NCBI GenBank assembly: GCA_964647585.1 | Contig: CAZYGG010000005.1 | Span: forward strand, 1-64,000 | Length of the DNA stretch: 64,000 bases | Origin: CAJINA01 sp964647585 | GTDB lineage: Bacteria > Desulfobacterota > Desulfobacteria > Desulfobacterales > CAJINA01 | Direction of reading: 5' to 3' | In this document: positions 8,494-16,020 of the stretch, piece after piece | Layout of the letters: each line of letters starts with the position of its first letter | Position numbering within the stretch: the stretch's first letter is position 1 | The notes under the pieces: generated by a model | Seen by the model: only the letters and a program-made list of their open reading frames with translations | Database searches by the model: none | Told to the model about the DNA's origin: nothing | Translations under genes and position numbers: made by a program

Positions 8494-9315
8494 TCACAAA
8501 GGGTCTCCGCAATATTTACAAAATTTCGCATCCGGGTCATGCCCTTCGGCGCTGCAGGACGGACAGGCCTGGGTGCTGACCTGGGTTTTTACGGGCCGGA
8601 CCAGTTCCGCGGTGACAATGCCCGTAGGGACCGCGATGATTCCATAGCCGATGATCATCACCAGGGATGCCAGCATTTTTCCCGGTACGGTGGCCGGGGC
8701 AATGTCTCCATAGCCCACCGTGGTCATGGTGACAATGGCCCAGTAGATGCTCTGGGGGATGTTGGTAAAGCCGTTCTCTTCGCCTTCGATGAGATACATG
8801 AGGGCCCCGATGATGATGACCAGCATGCTGATGGTGCCCAGAAAGACAATAATTTTTCCCATGCTGCCCCTGATGGCGGATCGCAGCAGGCGGGCCTCGC
8901 GCAGGAAGTGGGCGAGTTTGAGGATTCGGAACACCCGCAGAAGCCTGAGGGCCCGGATCACTGCTAGAGAGTGGGTACCCGCAACGAACAGGCTGAGCCA
9001 GGTGGGGAGAATCGCCAGCAGGTCCACGATGCCGAAAAAGCTGCGGGCGTAGCTGAGCGGCTGCCGGACGGCTATCAGCCGGAGGATATATTCTACCGTA
9101 AAGATAAGCGTGATGGCCCACTCGACGATGCGCAGGACAGGGCCGATGGCGTTTCTTACCGTGGCAACACTTTCCAGGATTACCGCCAGCGTGCTGAGCA
9201 GAATCAGGATAAGCAAGAGGATATCAAAGGCCTTGCCGGCCGGGGTGTCCGCTTCGAAAATAATTTCGTGCAGGGTGTTCCGCCAGTTTTTGCCACAGGT
9301 GGGTGCGCTTGACAT
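8494..9315 (-). CDS. voltage-gated-type potassium channel with C-terminal zinc ribbon
   Basis: Inner-membrane ion channel of 273 residues with six transmembrane segments (from ~30 to ~235). A segment with regularly spaced arginines (RALRLLRVFRILK, 121-133) is the voltage-sensor S4. The K+ selectivity filter TTVGYGD is at 198-204. After the last helix comes a four-cysteine zinc ribbon, C251-x2-C254 and C266-x2-C269. No RCK domain is present. The ribbon tail is a less common addition and may act in assembly or gating (inference). The start has GGAG upstream. Confidence 0.9.
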   Translation of the reverse strand: MSSAPTCGKNWRNTLHEIIFEADTPAGKAFDILLLILILLSTLAVILESVATVRNAIGPVLRIVEWAITLIFTVEYILRLIAVRQPLSYARSFFGIVDLLAILPTWLSLFVAGTHSLAVIRALRLLRVFRILKLAHFLREARLLRSAIRGSMGKIIVFLGTISMLVIIIGALMYLIEGEENGFTNIPQSIYWAIVTMTTVGYGDIAPATVPGKMLASLVMIIGYGIIAVPTGIVTAELVRPVKTQVSTQACPSCSAEGHDPDAKFCKYCGDPL

Positions 9316-9376
9316 GGGCTACTCTCCAGGTCCACTTCTGAGTGAAAAATATTTGGTAGTGGTTCTATACTGATTT

Positions 9377-9841
9377 TTATTCAGCCCCCGGCACTGCCAG
9401 GATCATGTCGACATGCAAGATGCCGTCTTCATCATACGGCTCCCCCCGGGGCACAAATCCGAGTTCACTGTAAAAGGGGATCAGGTGCTGCTGGGCGGAA
9501 ATATAGATAGAGCCGTTTGCATACAGTTCGCTTGCCTTTTGAATCCCGGCGACCATCAGCCGGTTGCCCATTTTAAGGCCGCGAAATGGTTTGGCAATGG
9601 CCAGCCGGCCGAGGGCCGGACGGCGATTGGTTATGCCCGGCGGCAGCAGGCGCAGACACCCGATCAGTTCTCCGCTGCGCTCACGGGCAGTCAAATGCAG
9701 GGCGGCCGGGTCATTGCCATCAATGTCTGTATAGAGTGAAGCCTGCTCTATAATGAAAACCTGCTGGCGTAAGCGCAGAACTTCGTAGAGTTCATGGCGG
9801 CTGAGTTCCGCAAAAGTAAACCAGGTGTATTGGATGTTCAT
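9377..9841 (-). CDS. ElaA-like GNAT N-acetyltransferase
   Basis: A 154-residue acetyltransferase. The N-terminal pattern (LYEVLRLRQQVFIIEQ...Y.DIDGND) and LGRLAIAKPFRGLKMGNRLM, the acetyl-CoA pyrophosphate-binding loop (R/QxxGxG/A-like), match the ElaA branch of the GNAT family; the end has FYSELGFVPRGEPYDEDGILHVDM. Substrate unknown. No strong ribosome-binding site precedes the ATG. Downstream of the channel gene on the same strand with a 61-bp gap, but co-transcription is uncertain. Confidence 0.88.
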   Translation of the reverse strand: MNIQYTWFTFAELSRHELYEVLRLRQQVFIIEQASLYTDIDGNDPAALHLTARERSGELIGCLRLLPPGITNRRPALGRLAIAKPFRGLKMGNRLMVAGIQKASELYANGSIYISAQQHLIPFYSELGFVPRGEPYDEDGILHVDMILAVPGAE

Positions 9842-9922
9842 GTTGACGATCAGCCGGGTTTTGAGATTAAGACTGTTTTAAACTGGGTGACGTTTATTCT
9901 GTCTTTAAAAACCTGGTCCTCA

Positions 9923-10066
9923 GAGACTGTGTCACAATGTCCCCTTTGGCCCCATCTCAGCGTCAGATGAAAATTTAAATCCTCAAAATACTCAATGTAT
10001 TCCTCCGGTTAAAATTTTAATCTTCCTTGATCTGAAACCAAATTGAACATTGTGACACAGCCTCTC
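9923..10066 (-). repeat. inverted-repeat-bounded element E1 (structured-core family)
   Basis: Ends GAGACTGTGTCACAATGT (9923-9940) and ACATTGTGACACAG plus CCTCTC (10047-10066) are complementary apart from one extra base. Read on the minus strand, the inside carries AACCGGAGGAATACAT then GTATTTTGAGGAT (10010 down to 9979) and CTGAGATGGGGCCAAAGG (9960 to 9943), shared in order with 12174-12374. It directly abuts a fragment of repeat R (9902-9922). Non-coding. Confidence 0.65.
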
Positions 10067-10080
10067 AGTGCCAGGATTCT

Positions 10081-10575
10081 TTACGAAGCTGCATCGATAA
10101 TTGCGCGTATTCTGGTTCGTAAATTTTCAGCAGCCCGTTCGGTATCGGCCGGGCTGGAGGCGGACGTAAACGCGTCCACGCCGGCCGCCTCAGCCTGCCA
10201 ATCTGCATCACCGGCGGTGGTCAGCAGGATGATGTGCTCTTTAGTCACAGTAGACTCAAAAAAGGTTTTTACCCGGGGGTCCAGGTCCCAGGCGACGCAG
10301 GTGTTTATAATAACAATGACGGTGTAAGACGCGACGGCTTCGGACTCCAGATTACGCAAGTCGGTGATTTTAAAAAACAGCGCTTGATTTTCAAAACCAT
10401 TGACAACCTTCTCGGTAACGGCCTGCTTGAATTCGCTTTGTTCCGTGGCAATCAAAATCCGGATGGCCGTGTGCGGGTCTCCGAACGCAACCGTATTCAC
10501 CATTTTTTGGGCGCAGCCGGAAAGGGTCATGGCCACAACCAGAGCCGTCAGAAAAGGGAAAAAGCGGTTGCGCAT
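10081..10575 (-). CDS. small lipoprotein, unknown function
   Basis: A 164-residue protein with a lipoprotein signal (hydrophobic stretch 7-18, lipobox LSGC with C21). The rest alternates beta and alpha patterns (IRILIATE, YTVIVIINTC, HIILLTTAG), suggesting a small Rossmann/flavodoxin-like or receiver-like fold. The start codon overlaps the stop of the HD-GYP gene by 1 nt (TAATG), so the two are translationally coupled and probably work together, perhaps as envelope sensor and c-di-GMP enzyme (inference). Confidence 0.7.
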   Translation of the reverse strand: MRNRFFPFLTALVVAMTLSGCAQKMVNTVAFGDPHTAIRILIATEQSEFKQAVTEKVVNGFENQALFFKITDLRNLESEAVASYTVIVIINTCVAWDLDPRVKTFFESTVTKEHIILLTTAGDADWQAEAAGVDAFTSASSPADTERAAENLRTRIRAIIDAAS

Positions 10576-11807
10576 TATTCTTCCGAATACCTTTCCTGGA
10601 TGGCGCGGAGCACATCGATGCGGTCAAGAAAGATCTCCACTATTTCCGGATCAAACTGGGCACCGGCCTCTTCTTCAATCGTTGCCAGCACATCGGCTTC
10701 GCTCCAGGCTTTTTTGTAAACCCGGGCGGAAGAGAGCGCATCAAAAACATCGGCCAGGGCGACAATACGGCCGAACAGCGGAATTTCTTCTCCCTTTTTA
10801 CCCCGGGCACCACCCTCGGGGAGTTCGCGACCGGGCAGCGGTTCGCCGGTGGCCATGTCCACATGGCCCGGATAGCCCTTGCCATCCCAGCGCTCATGAT
10901 GATTGAAGGCGACCTCCCGGGCGGCCTCATCAAAATCCGACTGGGCCTGCAGGAAAAGCTGGGCACCCAGAACCGTGTGCTGCTTCATCAATTCACGTTC
11001 ATCATTATTGAATTTGCCAGGTTTTTTGAGAATGAGATCAGAGATGGCGACTTTGCCCACATCGTGGAGCATGGCCGCCATGCGCAGGCTGTCCCGACCG
11101 CTTTCGATTGCCTGGGCGGCAAGCCCGTGGCGCTCGGCCCATTTTTCATAAATTTCAATTGAGTAGCCGCCGACCCGGTTGACGTGTGCACCGGTTTCCT
11201 TTGGATCGCGCATTTCCGCCATGCGGATCATTCGCAGTAAAATGGCCCGGGTCATCTGGGCTCTCTCCAGGGCCACCGCCGCGATGCTTGCAAAGTGCAG
11301 CATCAGGTTTTCATCATCGCTGGCAAAGGGGATGACCTCGCCGTTTTCATCACGGGCGTTGATAATCTGGAGGATACCCAGGATGTCGCCCCGTGTATTT
11401 TTCAGGGGCAGGGTGACCACCGACCGGGTGATATAACCGGTGGATTCATCGAATTTTTTACTGAAACTGTAGGGCACCTCCGGGGGGAGACGGTAAACAT
11501 CGGGAATATTAAGCAATTGCCCGGTACTGGCCACATATCCGGCGATGCTGTCGGTGTTGATCGGCATGGAAAAGGTTGAGTAAATCAGTTTTTCCCCCGG
11601 GGGCAGCCTTTTTTGCAGGGTGTCATTCTGAGTGTAGGTGAAATCAAGCGTGTTCTCGCGGCAGATATAGATCGAACCGGCATCGGCATTGACGAATCTG
11701 CGTGCGTCGGAAAGAATTTTTTCCAGGAGTATGTCCAGATCGTTAAGCTGATTCAGCTCAATCCCCAGAGAAAGGAGTTCATCCAGTTTTTCTTTTTCAG
11801 TCAGCAT
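10575..11807 (-). CDS. GAF-HD-GYP cyclic-di-GMP phosphodiesterase
   Basis: Cytoplasmic enzyme predicted to hydrolyse cyclic di-GMP. 410 residues: GAF sensor domain (~10-185), then an HD-GYP domain with HD pair H248-D249 (MLHDVGK) and HHERWDGKGYP at 303-313, the complete GYP signature. Metal-binding residues of the family are present. ATG at 11807 is preceded by GGAG, and just before that by a perfect 9-bp hairpin (11818-11837) that could affect ribosome access. It heads a two-gene unit with the lipoprotein gene. Confidence 0.93.
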   Translation of the reverse strand: MLTEKEKLDELLSLGIELNQLNDLDILLEKILSDARRFVNADAGSIYICRENTLDFTYTQNDTLQKRLPPGEKLIYSTFSMPINTDSIAGYVASTGQLLNIPDVYRLPPEVPYSFSKKFDESTGYITRSVVTLPLKNTRGDILGILQIINARDENGEVIPFASDDENLMLHFASIAAVALERAQMTRAILLRMIRMAEMRDPKETGAHVNRVGGYSIEIYEKWAERHGLAAQAIESGRDSLRMAAMLHDVGKVAISDLILKKPGKFNNDERELMKQHTVLGAQLFLQAQSDFDEAAREVAFNHHERWDGKGYPGHVDMATGEPLPGRELPEGGARGKKGEEIPLFGRIVALADVFDALSSARVYKKAWSEADVLATIEEEAGAQFDPEIVEIFLDRIDVLRAIQERYSEE

Positions 11808-11817
11808 GATCGCTCCT

Positions 11818-11837
11818 TCGGGTTTATGTAAGCCCGA
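11818..11837 (-). promoter_or_regulatory. hairpin beside the ribosome-binding site of the HD-GYP gene
   Basis: TCGGGTTTA and TAAGCCCGA (one G-T-type mismatch) with a 2-nt centre; on the transcript it ends right before the GGAG of the HD-GYP gene. No c-di-GMP riboswitch consensus could be found around it. Possible translation control, unproven. Confidence 0.35.
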
Positions 11838-11954
11838 GCACAGGATGAGGCCCGGATCAATGGGATTTATCAGGGAATCCGGCAGATGGCTGCCTATTTC
11901 TTTTTATACATAATATTAACGATTTAGCAATAATCAACATTGAAATATATTTTT

Positions 11955-12000
11955 GTAATTTTTTAGCATTTCACGCGAACCCTTGAATCCTGGACCCCGT
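11955..12000 (-). repeat. end fragment of the GGGTTCAAGG repeat family
   Basis: Read on the minus strand it gives GGATTCAAGGGTTC, then GCGTGAAATGCTAAAAAAT, matching the left ends of the copies at 29702-29760 and 30869-30925. Only this end is recognisable. Confidence 0.5.
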
Positions 12001-12173
12001 ACCCCTCTGGGGAACACCTGTTCAATTGGAGATCACCTAATTTATGGGCCTTAATTAACTACAACTAATCGGGAGATGATCCGAATTGGTTAATATGGGT
12101 TATCATCGGTGGGGATGGTCGCCTTATACAGTTATTATTGACAATTATTGACACTATTAATATATCGCCTGGC

Positions 12174-12374
12174 AAGGGACTGTCTCTAAATTAGGATTTT
12201 GGCTCGAGATCCAGTCTTCGCTCTGCGAGCTACGCCCGGCAGGCAAGGCGGCCGTGAGGTTCAAACCGGAGGAATACATCCGGTATTTCGAGGATAGCGC
12301 TGATACTTCACTCCGTGCCGAAACGAACGCCCAACGCAGAGATTGGGCCCAAAGGCAATTTAGAAACAGTCCTT
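12174..12374 (+). repeat. inverted-repeat-bounded element E2 (structured-core family)
   Basis: Ends AAGGGACTGTCTCTAAATT (12174-12192) and AATTTAGAAACAGTCCTT (12357-12374) pair with about two mismatches. Inside: GCAAGGCGG, then AACCGGAGGAATACAT and GTATTTCGAGGAT (12264-12295), then CAGAGATTGGGCCCAAAGG (12337-12355). These match E1 in sequence and order, whereas the ends do not match E1. An AT-rich TGGCAAG repeat (12133-12176) abuts the left end. No open frame of note. Confidence 0.65.
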
Positions 12375-12424
12375 AACATGAATGTATGGGCCCGAATTTA
12401 TTCTCTTAGAAATCAGGAATGAAT

Positions 12425-13330
12425 ATGAAAAAAATGATGACTACCCGGGAAGTGGCCGGGTTCCTGGGTGTAAACGAAAAAATGGTTTACAGTCTTATTG
12501 CCGATAAAGGCCTCCCGGCGAGTAAAGTGACGGGCAAGTGGCTTTTCCCGATCCACCTTGTGGAGCAGTGGATTGAAAACAATTCCATCAATTATCCGGA
12601 GATACCCAATTTACTGCCGCCATACACCGATGTTCTGGTCATTGCCGGGAGCAATGACCCGCTGCTGGACAAGACCATTACCCTGTTCAATACAACCCAG
12701 TCGGACCAGATTGCCGTTTTTGGGAATCTGGGCAGCCTGGGGGGCATCCAGGCGTTGAAAAAAGAACTCTGTCATGTGGCTTCCTCCCATCTGGTGCAGG
12801 ACGACGGCGATGAATACAACTTCGAATTCGCAGACCGGGAAATGGACCGTATGCCGGTTGTCGTCAATTTCTGCCGTCGGGAGCAGGGGATTATTCTTCC
12901 CCAGGGCAACCCGCGGAAAATAAAAGGGATCGCTGATTTCTCGCGGCCGGGTTTTCGCATTGTAAACCGCCCACTGGGCACCGGTACCCGGCTGCTCCTG
13001 GACCGTGAATTCAAAAAGGCGGGCCTGAAAGGCGAGAAAATATCGGGCTATGAGACCGAACTGTCGCGGCACATGGATGTCGGTCTCGAGGTATTGGCCG
13101 GCCGGGCGGATGCCGGGCCGGCAATCAAGCCGGTGGCTTCATTGCTCGGGCTTGATTTCCTGCCGCTGCGCTGGGAACGTTATGACCTCCTGGTTACCAA
13201 AGTTCGCTTTTTTGACAAGGGGGTACAGGCATTTATGAGTATGTTGCAGGAACCGGAATTCCAGCAATTGGCCGCGGGGACAGACGGGTACGATGTGAGT
13301 ATGAGCGGAAAGATTGTGTTTCAAAAATAA
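12425..13330 (+). CDS. HTH (excisionase/MerR-type) transcriptional regulator with periplasmic-binding-protein-like domain
   Basis: A 301-residue regulator. Residues ~4-50 form an excisionase-type HTH (TTREVAGFLGVNEKMVYSLIADKGLPASKVTGKWLF). From ~60 a molybdate/tungstate-binding-protein-like domain (PBP type, PF12727-like) runs to the end, with NRPLGTGTRLLLDREF as ligand-loop motif. Such regulators are known beside molybdate or tungstate genes, and tupABC lies 1 kb downstream, so oxyanion sensing is likely. ATG 12425 is preferred over 12419 because AGGA is then 6 nt upstream. A weak AT-rich hairpin follows at 13334-13362. Confidence 0.82.
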   Translation: MKKMMTTREVAGFLGVNEKMVYSLIADKGLPASKVTGKWLFPIHLVEQWIENNSINYPEIPNLLPPYTDVLVIAGSNDPLLDKTITLFNTTQSDQIAVFGNLGSLGGIQALKKELCHVASSHLVQDDGDEYNFEFADREMDRMPVVVNFCRREQGIILPQGNPRKIKGIADFSRPGFRIVNRPLGTGTRLLLDREFKKAGLKGEKISGYETELSRHMDVGLEVLAGRADAGPAIKPVASLLGLDFLPLRWERYDLLVTKVRFFDKGVQAFMSMLQEPEFQQLAAGTDGYDVSMSGKIVFQK

Positions 13331-13333
13331 CGG

Positions 13334-13362
13334 GCGTAAAAAGTCAAAATTGATTTTTTATG
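13334..13362 (+). terminator. possible weak terminator after the HTH-PBP gene
   Basis: GCGTAAAAAGTCAA and TTGATTTTTTATGC pair around a 2-nt loop; the T run is inside the stem, so it may fold only weakly. Confidence 0.35.
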
Positions 13363-13403
13363 CGTGTTTTAGGTGTTAAGTTGCTAAAAACGGAAGCTAT
13401 AGA

Positions 13404-13892
13404 TTGAACATGACATTTCATTTTTCCCCTATCGGCATTATCCGAACGCCCCATCAAGATATCGAGGGCATGCCCATCCAGCCGGGAGGGGCCGCGAACA
13501 TTGCCGGCCGGGTGGAGCTAGACGATAGTTTTGCCACTGGTCTGCAGGATCTTAACGGGTTCTCACACTGCATTCTAATATACGAATTCCATAAAAGCAG
13601 GGGCTATGCACTGAAGGTAAAACCGTTTCTGGACAGCCGGGAAAGGGGACTTTTTGCCACCCGGGCACCGCGCCGGCCAAATCCGATTGGAATCAGTGTC
13701 GTGGAACTGGTCCGGATTGAAGCCCCTGTTATCCATTTCAGGGGCGCTGATGTCCTGGATGGTACCCCCCTGCTTGATATCAAACCCTATGTTCCCGAAT
13801 TTGATGCTTTTCCCAAGGCAAAAACTGGCTGGCTGGAAGTATGCGCACACGGGGTTGCCAGTATGAAATCAGATGATCGTTTCCAGTCTTGA
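13404..13892 (+). CDS. trmO: tRNA threonylcarbamoyladenosine (t6A37) N6-methyltransferase TrmO-like
   Basis: Member of the TsaA/TrmO (UPF0066) family, SAM-dependent methyltransferases that methylate t6A37 of certain tRNAs. 162 residues with family hallmarks: FSPIGIIRTPH at the start, DLNGFSHCILIYEFH, GLFATRAPRRPNPIGISVVEL (central signature), ADVLDGTPLLDIKPYVPEFD. TTG at 13404 has GGAAG 7 nt upstream; ATG at 13410 is the alternative. Co-directional with the regulator. In anaerobes TsaA-like proteins also occur near metal-cofactor genes, so a different target near tupABC cannot be excluded. Confidence 0.87.
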   Translation: MNMTFHFSPIGIIRTPHQDIEGMPIQPGGAANIAGRVELDDSFATGLQDLNGFSHCILIYEFHKSRGYALKVKPFLDSRERGLFATRAPRRPNPIGISVVELVRIEAPVIHFRGADVLDGTPLLDIKPYVPEFDAFPKAKTGWLEVCAHGVASMKSDDRFQS

Positions 13893-13933
13893 GCCGTACA
13901 TGTCATCAGTTCTCCTCCTCATTTTTTCCTGCC

Positions 13934-14009
13934 TTTAAAAACCTGGTCCTCAGGGCCAAGCCTGTCCCGCTTCGCGGGAGTCAGAGATAATTGGCTATGC
14001 CGTAAGAGC
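13934..14009 (+). repeat. dispersed repeat R, copy 2
   Basis: Carries TTTAAAAACCTGGTCCTCAG, GCCTGTCCCGCTTCGCGGG and TTGGCTATGCCGTAAGAGC, matching 7312-7408; the first 20 bases also occur at 9903-9922 beside E1. The remaining sequence to 14281 holds no gene. Confidence 0.65.
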
Positions 14010-14281
14010 GATATTCTCGCGCAGAGACGCGGGGTTTTGTCTTTGTACTTTAGCAATGAAGCCCCTTTCCCCGTGGAATGCCGGGATCTACGACAGGGCA
14101 AACCAAAGCTTGGCCCTCTGGCCCAGTATTTTTTACGATGAGCCCGCTCTAAAGATCGAACCCGCCGGTTCCCCCCAAATTGAGAACCCCTTGATTTTCA
14201 GAACCGCCAGCGGGTTTCGGTGTCATTTTTAGTTGGTTTAAGTCATTCCGGGTAAAAAGTGAATCTCTTTTTTAATAAAAA

Positions 14282-14311
14282 TTGACGCTTTCTTTAGATG
14301 AAACGTATGGT
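14282..14311 (+). promoter_or_regulatory. candidate sigma-70 promoter of tupA
   Basis: TTGACG (14282-14287), 18-nt spacer, TATGGT (14306-14311), 63 nt before the tupA start. The AT-rich stretch upstream could bind a regulator. Confidence 0.4.
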
Positions 14312-14373
14312 GGCCATTGCAGATTCCGTTATCTGAATTTAGCGAATATTCAATTGAAAAACAGGGGGGTAAA

Positions 14374-15207
14374 ATGAGTCTCAGGCGAAAAAGTTGTATA
14401 GCCGTTGCATTGATAATTTCGGTTTTATGGCTGGCAACCGGTGCATGGGCAGGTGGCGGGCAGCTGATGATGGCAACCACAACCAGCACAGACAACACCG
14501 GGTTGCTGGATTACCTGATCCCGGAATTTATCAAGGAGACCGGGATAGAGTTGAAGTGGGTTGCCACCGGAACGGGCAAGGCTCTCAAACTGGGGCAGAA
14601 CTGTGATGTGGATGTCCTGATGGTCCATGCACCCCCGGCCGAGAAAAAGTATGTTGCCAACGGGTTTGGCATGGATCGGCGCGAGATTATGTACAATGAC
14701 TTTGTTATCATCGGCCCGGCGGCAGACCCGGCCGGGATAAAAGGCAAAAAGATCGATGCCGCCCTCGGGGTCGTCAAGACAAAAAAGGCCGTCTTTGTCA
14801 GCCGGGGCGATAATTCCGGGACCAATAAAAAAGAAAAGCTGCTCTGGAAAGCCGCGGCCATATCACTGCCGGAAAAAGAGAGCTGGTATGTTCAGACCGG
14901 CCAGGGGATGCTGGCCACGATCAATGTAGCTGCCGAACGCGGTGGCTACACCATGACCGATCGGGGTACCTATATAAAATACGAGGCCAACTTAAAGGGT
15001 AATCCGCCCCTGAAAATCCTGGTGGAAGGGGATGCCATTCTCTTGAACCAGTACAGTGTTATGACGGTAAATCCGGGTAATTGTAAAAACGTCAAAGTCA
15101 AACTGGCAGAAAAATTTGCGGACTGGATTACCGGCCCCAGCGCCCAGAAAAAAATCGGGGACTTCCGGCTGATGGGTAAACAGCTGTTTACGCCCAACGC
15201 CAAATAG
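14374..15207 (+). CDS. tupA: tungstate ABC transporter substrate-binding protein TupA
   Basis: Periplasmic tungstate-binding protein. 277 residues from ATG 14374 (AGGGGGGT upstream; earlier in-frame codons lack a site). Signal peptide 1-27 (AWA end), then the TupA ligand signature TTTSTDNTGLLDYLIPEF at the mature N terminus and TGTGKALKLG. It has the SRGDNSGTNKKE loop typical of the family. TupA binds tungstate with far higher affinity than molybdate in characterised members. First gene of tupABC; tungsten serves aldehyde and formate dehydrogenases in anaerobes. Confidence 0.93.
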   Translation: MSLRRKSCIAVALIISVLWLATGAWAGGGQLMMATTTSTDNTGLLDYLIPEFIKETGIELKWVATGTGKALKLGQNCDVDVLMVHAPPAEKKYVANGFGMDRREIMYNDFVIIGPAADPAGIKGKKIDAALGVVKTKKAVFVSRGDNSGTNKKEKLLWKAAAISLPEKESWYVQTGQGMLATINVAAERGGYTMTDRGTYIKYEANLKGNPPLKILVEGDAILLNQYSVMTVNPGNCKNVKVKLAEKFADWITGPSAQKKIGDFRLMGKQLFTPNAK

Positions 15208-15232
15208 GGACCCAATTTTTAAGAAGCAAAAG

Positions 15233-15266
15233 GCAAGGGGGGCCGTCGGGCCCCCTTTGCTTGTTT
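15233..15266 (+). terminator. hairpin between tupA and tupB
   Basis: GCAAGGGGGGCC and GGGCCCCCTTTGC pair around GTC; followed by TTGTTTT. It probably cuts transcription in part, giving more binding protein than transporter, a common pattern for ABC operons (inference). Confidence 0.65.
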
Positions 15267-15324
15267 TGGACTTTAATGAAAGCAGTGGGTAAAGCCCTGA
15301 ACTGAAACAACCATAGAAGGTGCC

Positions 15325-16020
15325 ATGGGGTTTTTAATCGAAGGATTGCAACAGGCTTTTAAGCTGCTGTTGAGCGGGGACAGTGAGACCTATTCCGCGG
15401 TTTACGCCACGGTAACGGTGTCCGGCGGATCCATGCTGGCCAGTCTCGTGGTTGGCATACCCCTCGGCTTTGCGCTGGGTTACTTCGATTTTCCCGGCCG
15501 GCGCCAGGTACGAACCGTGGTGGATACCCTGCTGGCTTTACCTACGGTGTTTATTGGTCTGCTGGTCTACGCTTTCCTTTCCCGGTCCGGTCCTTTCGGC
15601 GATGCGGGCCTGCTCTTCACGCTGGCCGGAATTGCCATCGGCCAGACGATCCTGGCGCTGCCCATTGTAATTGCCCTGACAGCGGCGGCCATTGAGGGCC
15701 TGGATCGACACCTGCGCCCGACGCTGATTACCCTCGGGGCCAGCCGCAAGCAGGTGCTGTTAAGCAGCCTCTGGGAGATCCGGCACGGCGTGCTGGCCGC
15801 TGCCGTGACCGCCTATGGGCGGGTTATGACAGAGGTGGGGATCTCCATGATGGTGGGTGGCAACATCAAGTGGCATACACGCACCATCACCACGGCCATT
15901 GCTCTGGAGACCAACAAGGGGCAGTTTGCCATGGGGATTGCCCTGGGTCTCGTACTGCTGGCCATCGCCTTTATCGTCAACCTGTCCGTCAGTTCATTGC
16001 GAAAGAGGGCCAGGGTATGA
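15325..16020 (+). CDS. tupB: tungstate ABC transporter permease TupB
   Basis: Inner-membrane permease of 231 residues with about five or six transmembrane helices. It carries the BPD-transporter EAA-type loop (LRPTLITLGASRKQVLLSSLWEIRHGVLAAAVTAYGRVMTEVG) that contacts the ATPase. N-terminal GFLIEGLQQAFKLLLSGD matches TupB/WtpB-like proteins. GAAGG precedes the ATG by 5 nt. Its stop overlaps the tupC start (ATGA). Confidence 0.92.
   Translation: MGFLIEGLQQAFKLLLSGDSETYSAVYATVTVSGGSMLASLVVGIPLGFALGYFDFPGRRQVRTVVDTLLALPTVFIGLLVYAFLSRSGPFGDAGLLFTLAGIAIGQTILALPIVIALTAAAIEGLDRHLRPTLITLGASRKQVLLSSLWEIRHGVLAAAVTAYGRVMTEVGISMMVGGNIKWHTRTITTAIALETNKGQFAMGIALGLVLLAIAFIVNLSVSSLRKRARV

Noticed and set aside
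11808..12000. Possible c-di-GMP riboswitch upstream of the HD-GYP gene
   Set aside because: Only a simple hairpin is present; the conserved GEMM bases are not found.
15870..16016. N-terminal extension of the tupC frame
   Set aside because: It is tupB read in another frame; the ATGA overlap gives the true start at 16017.
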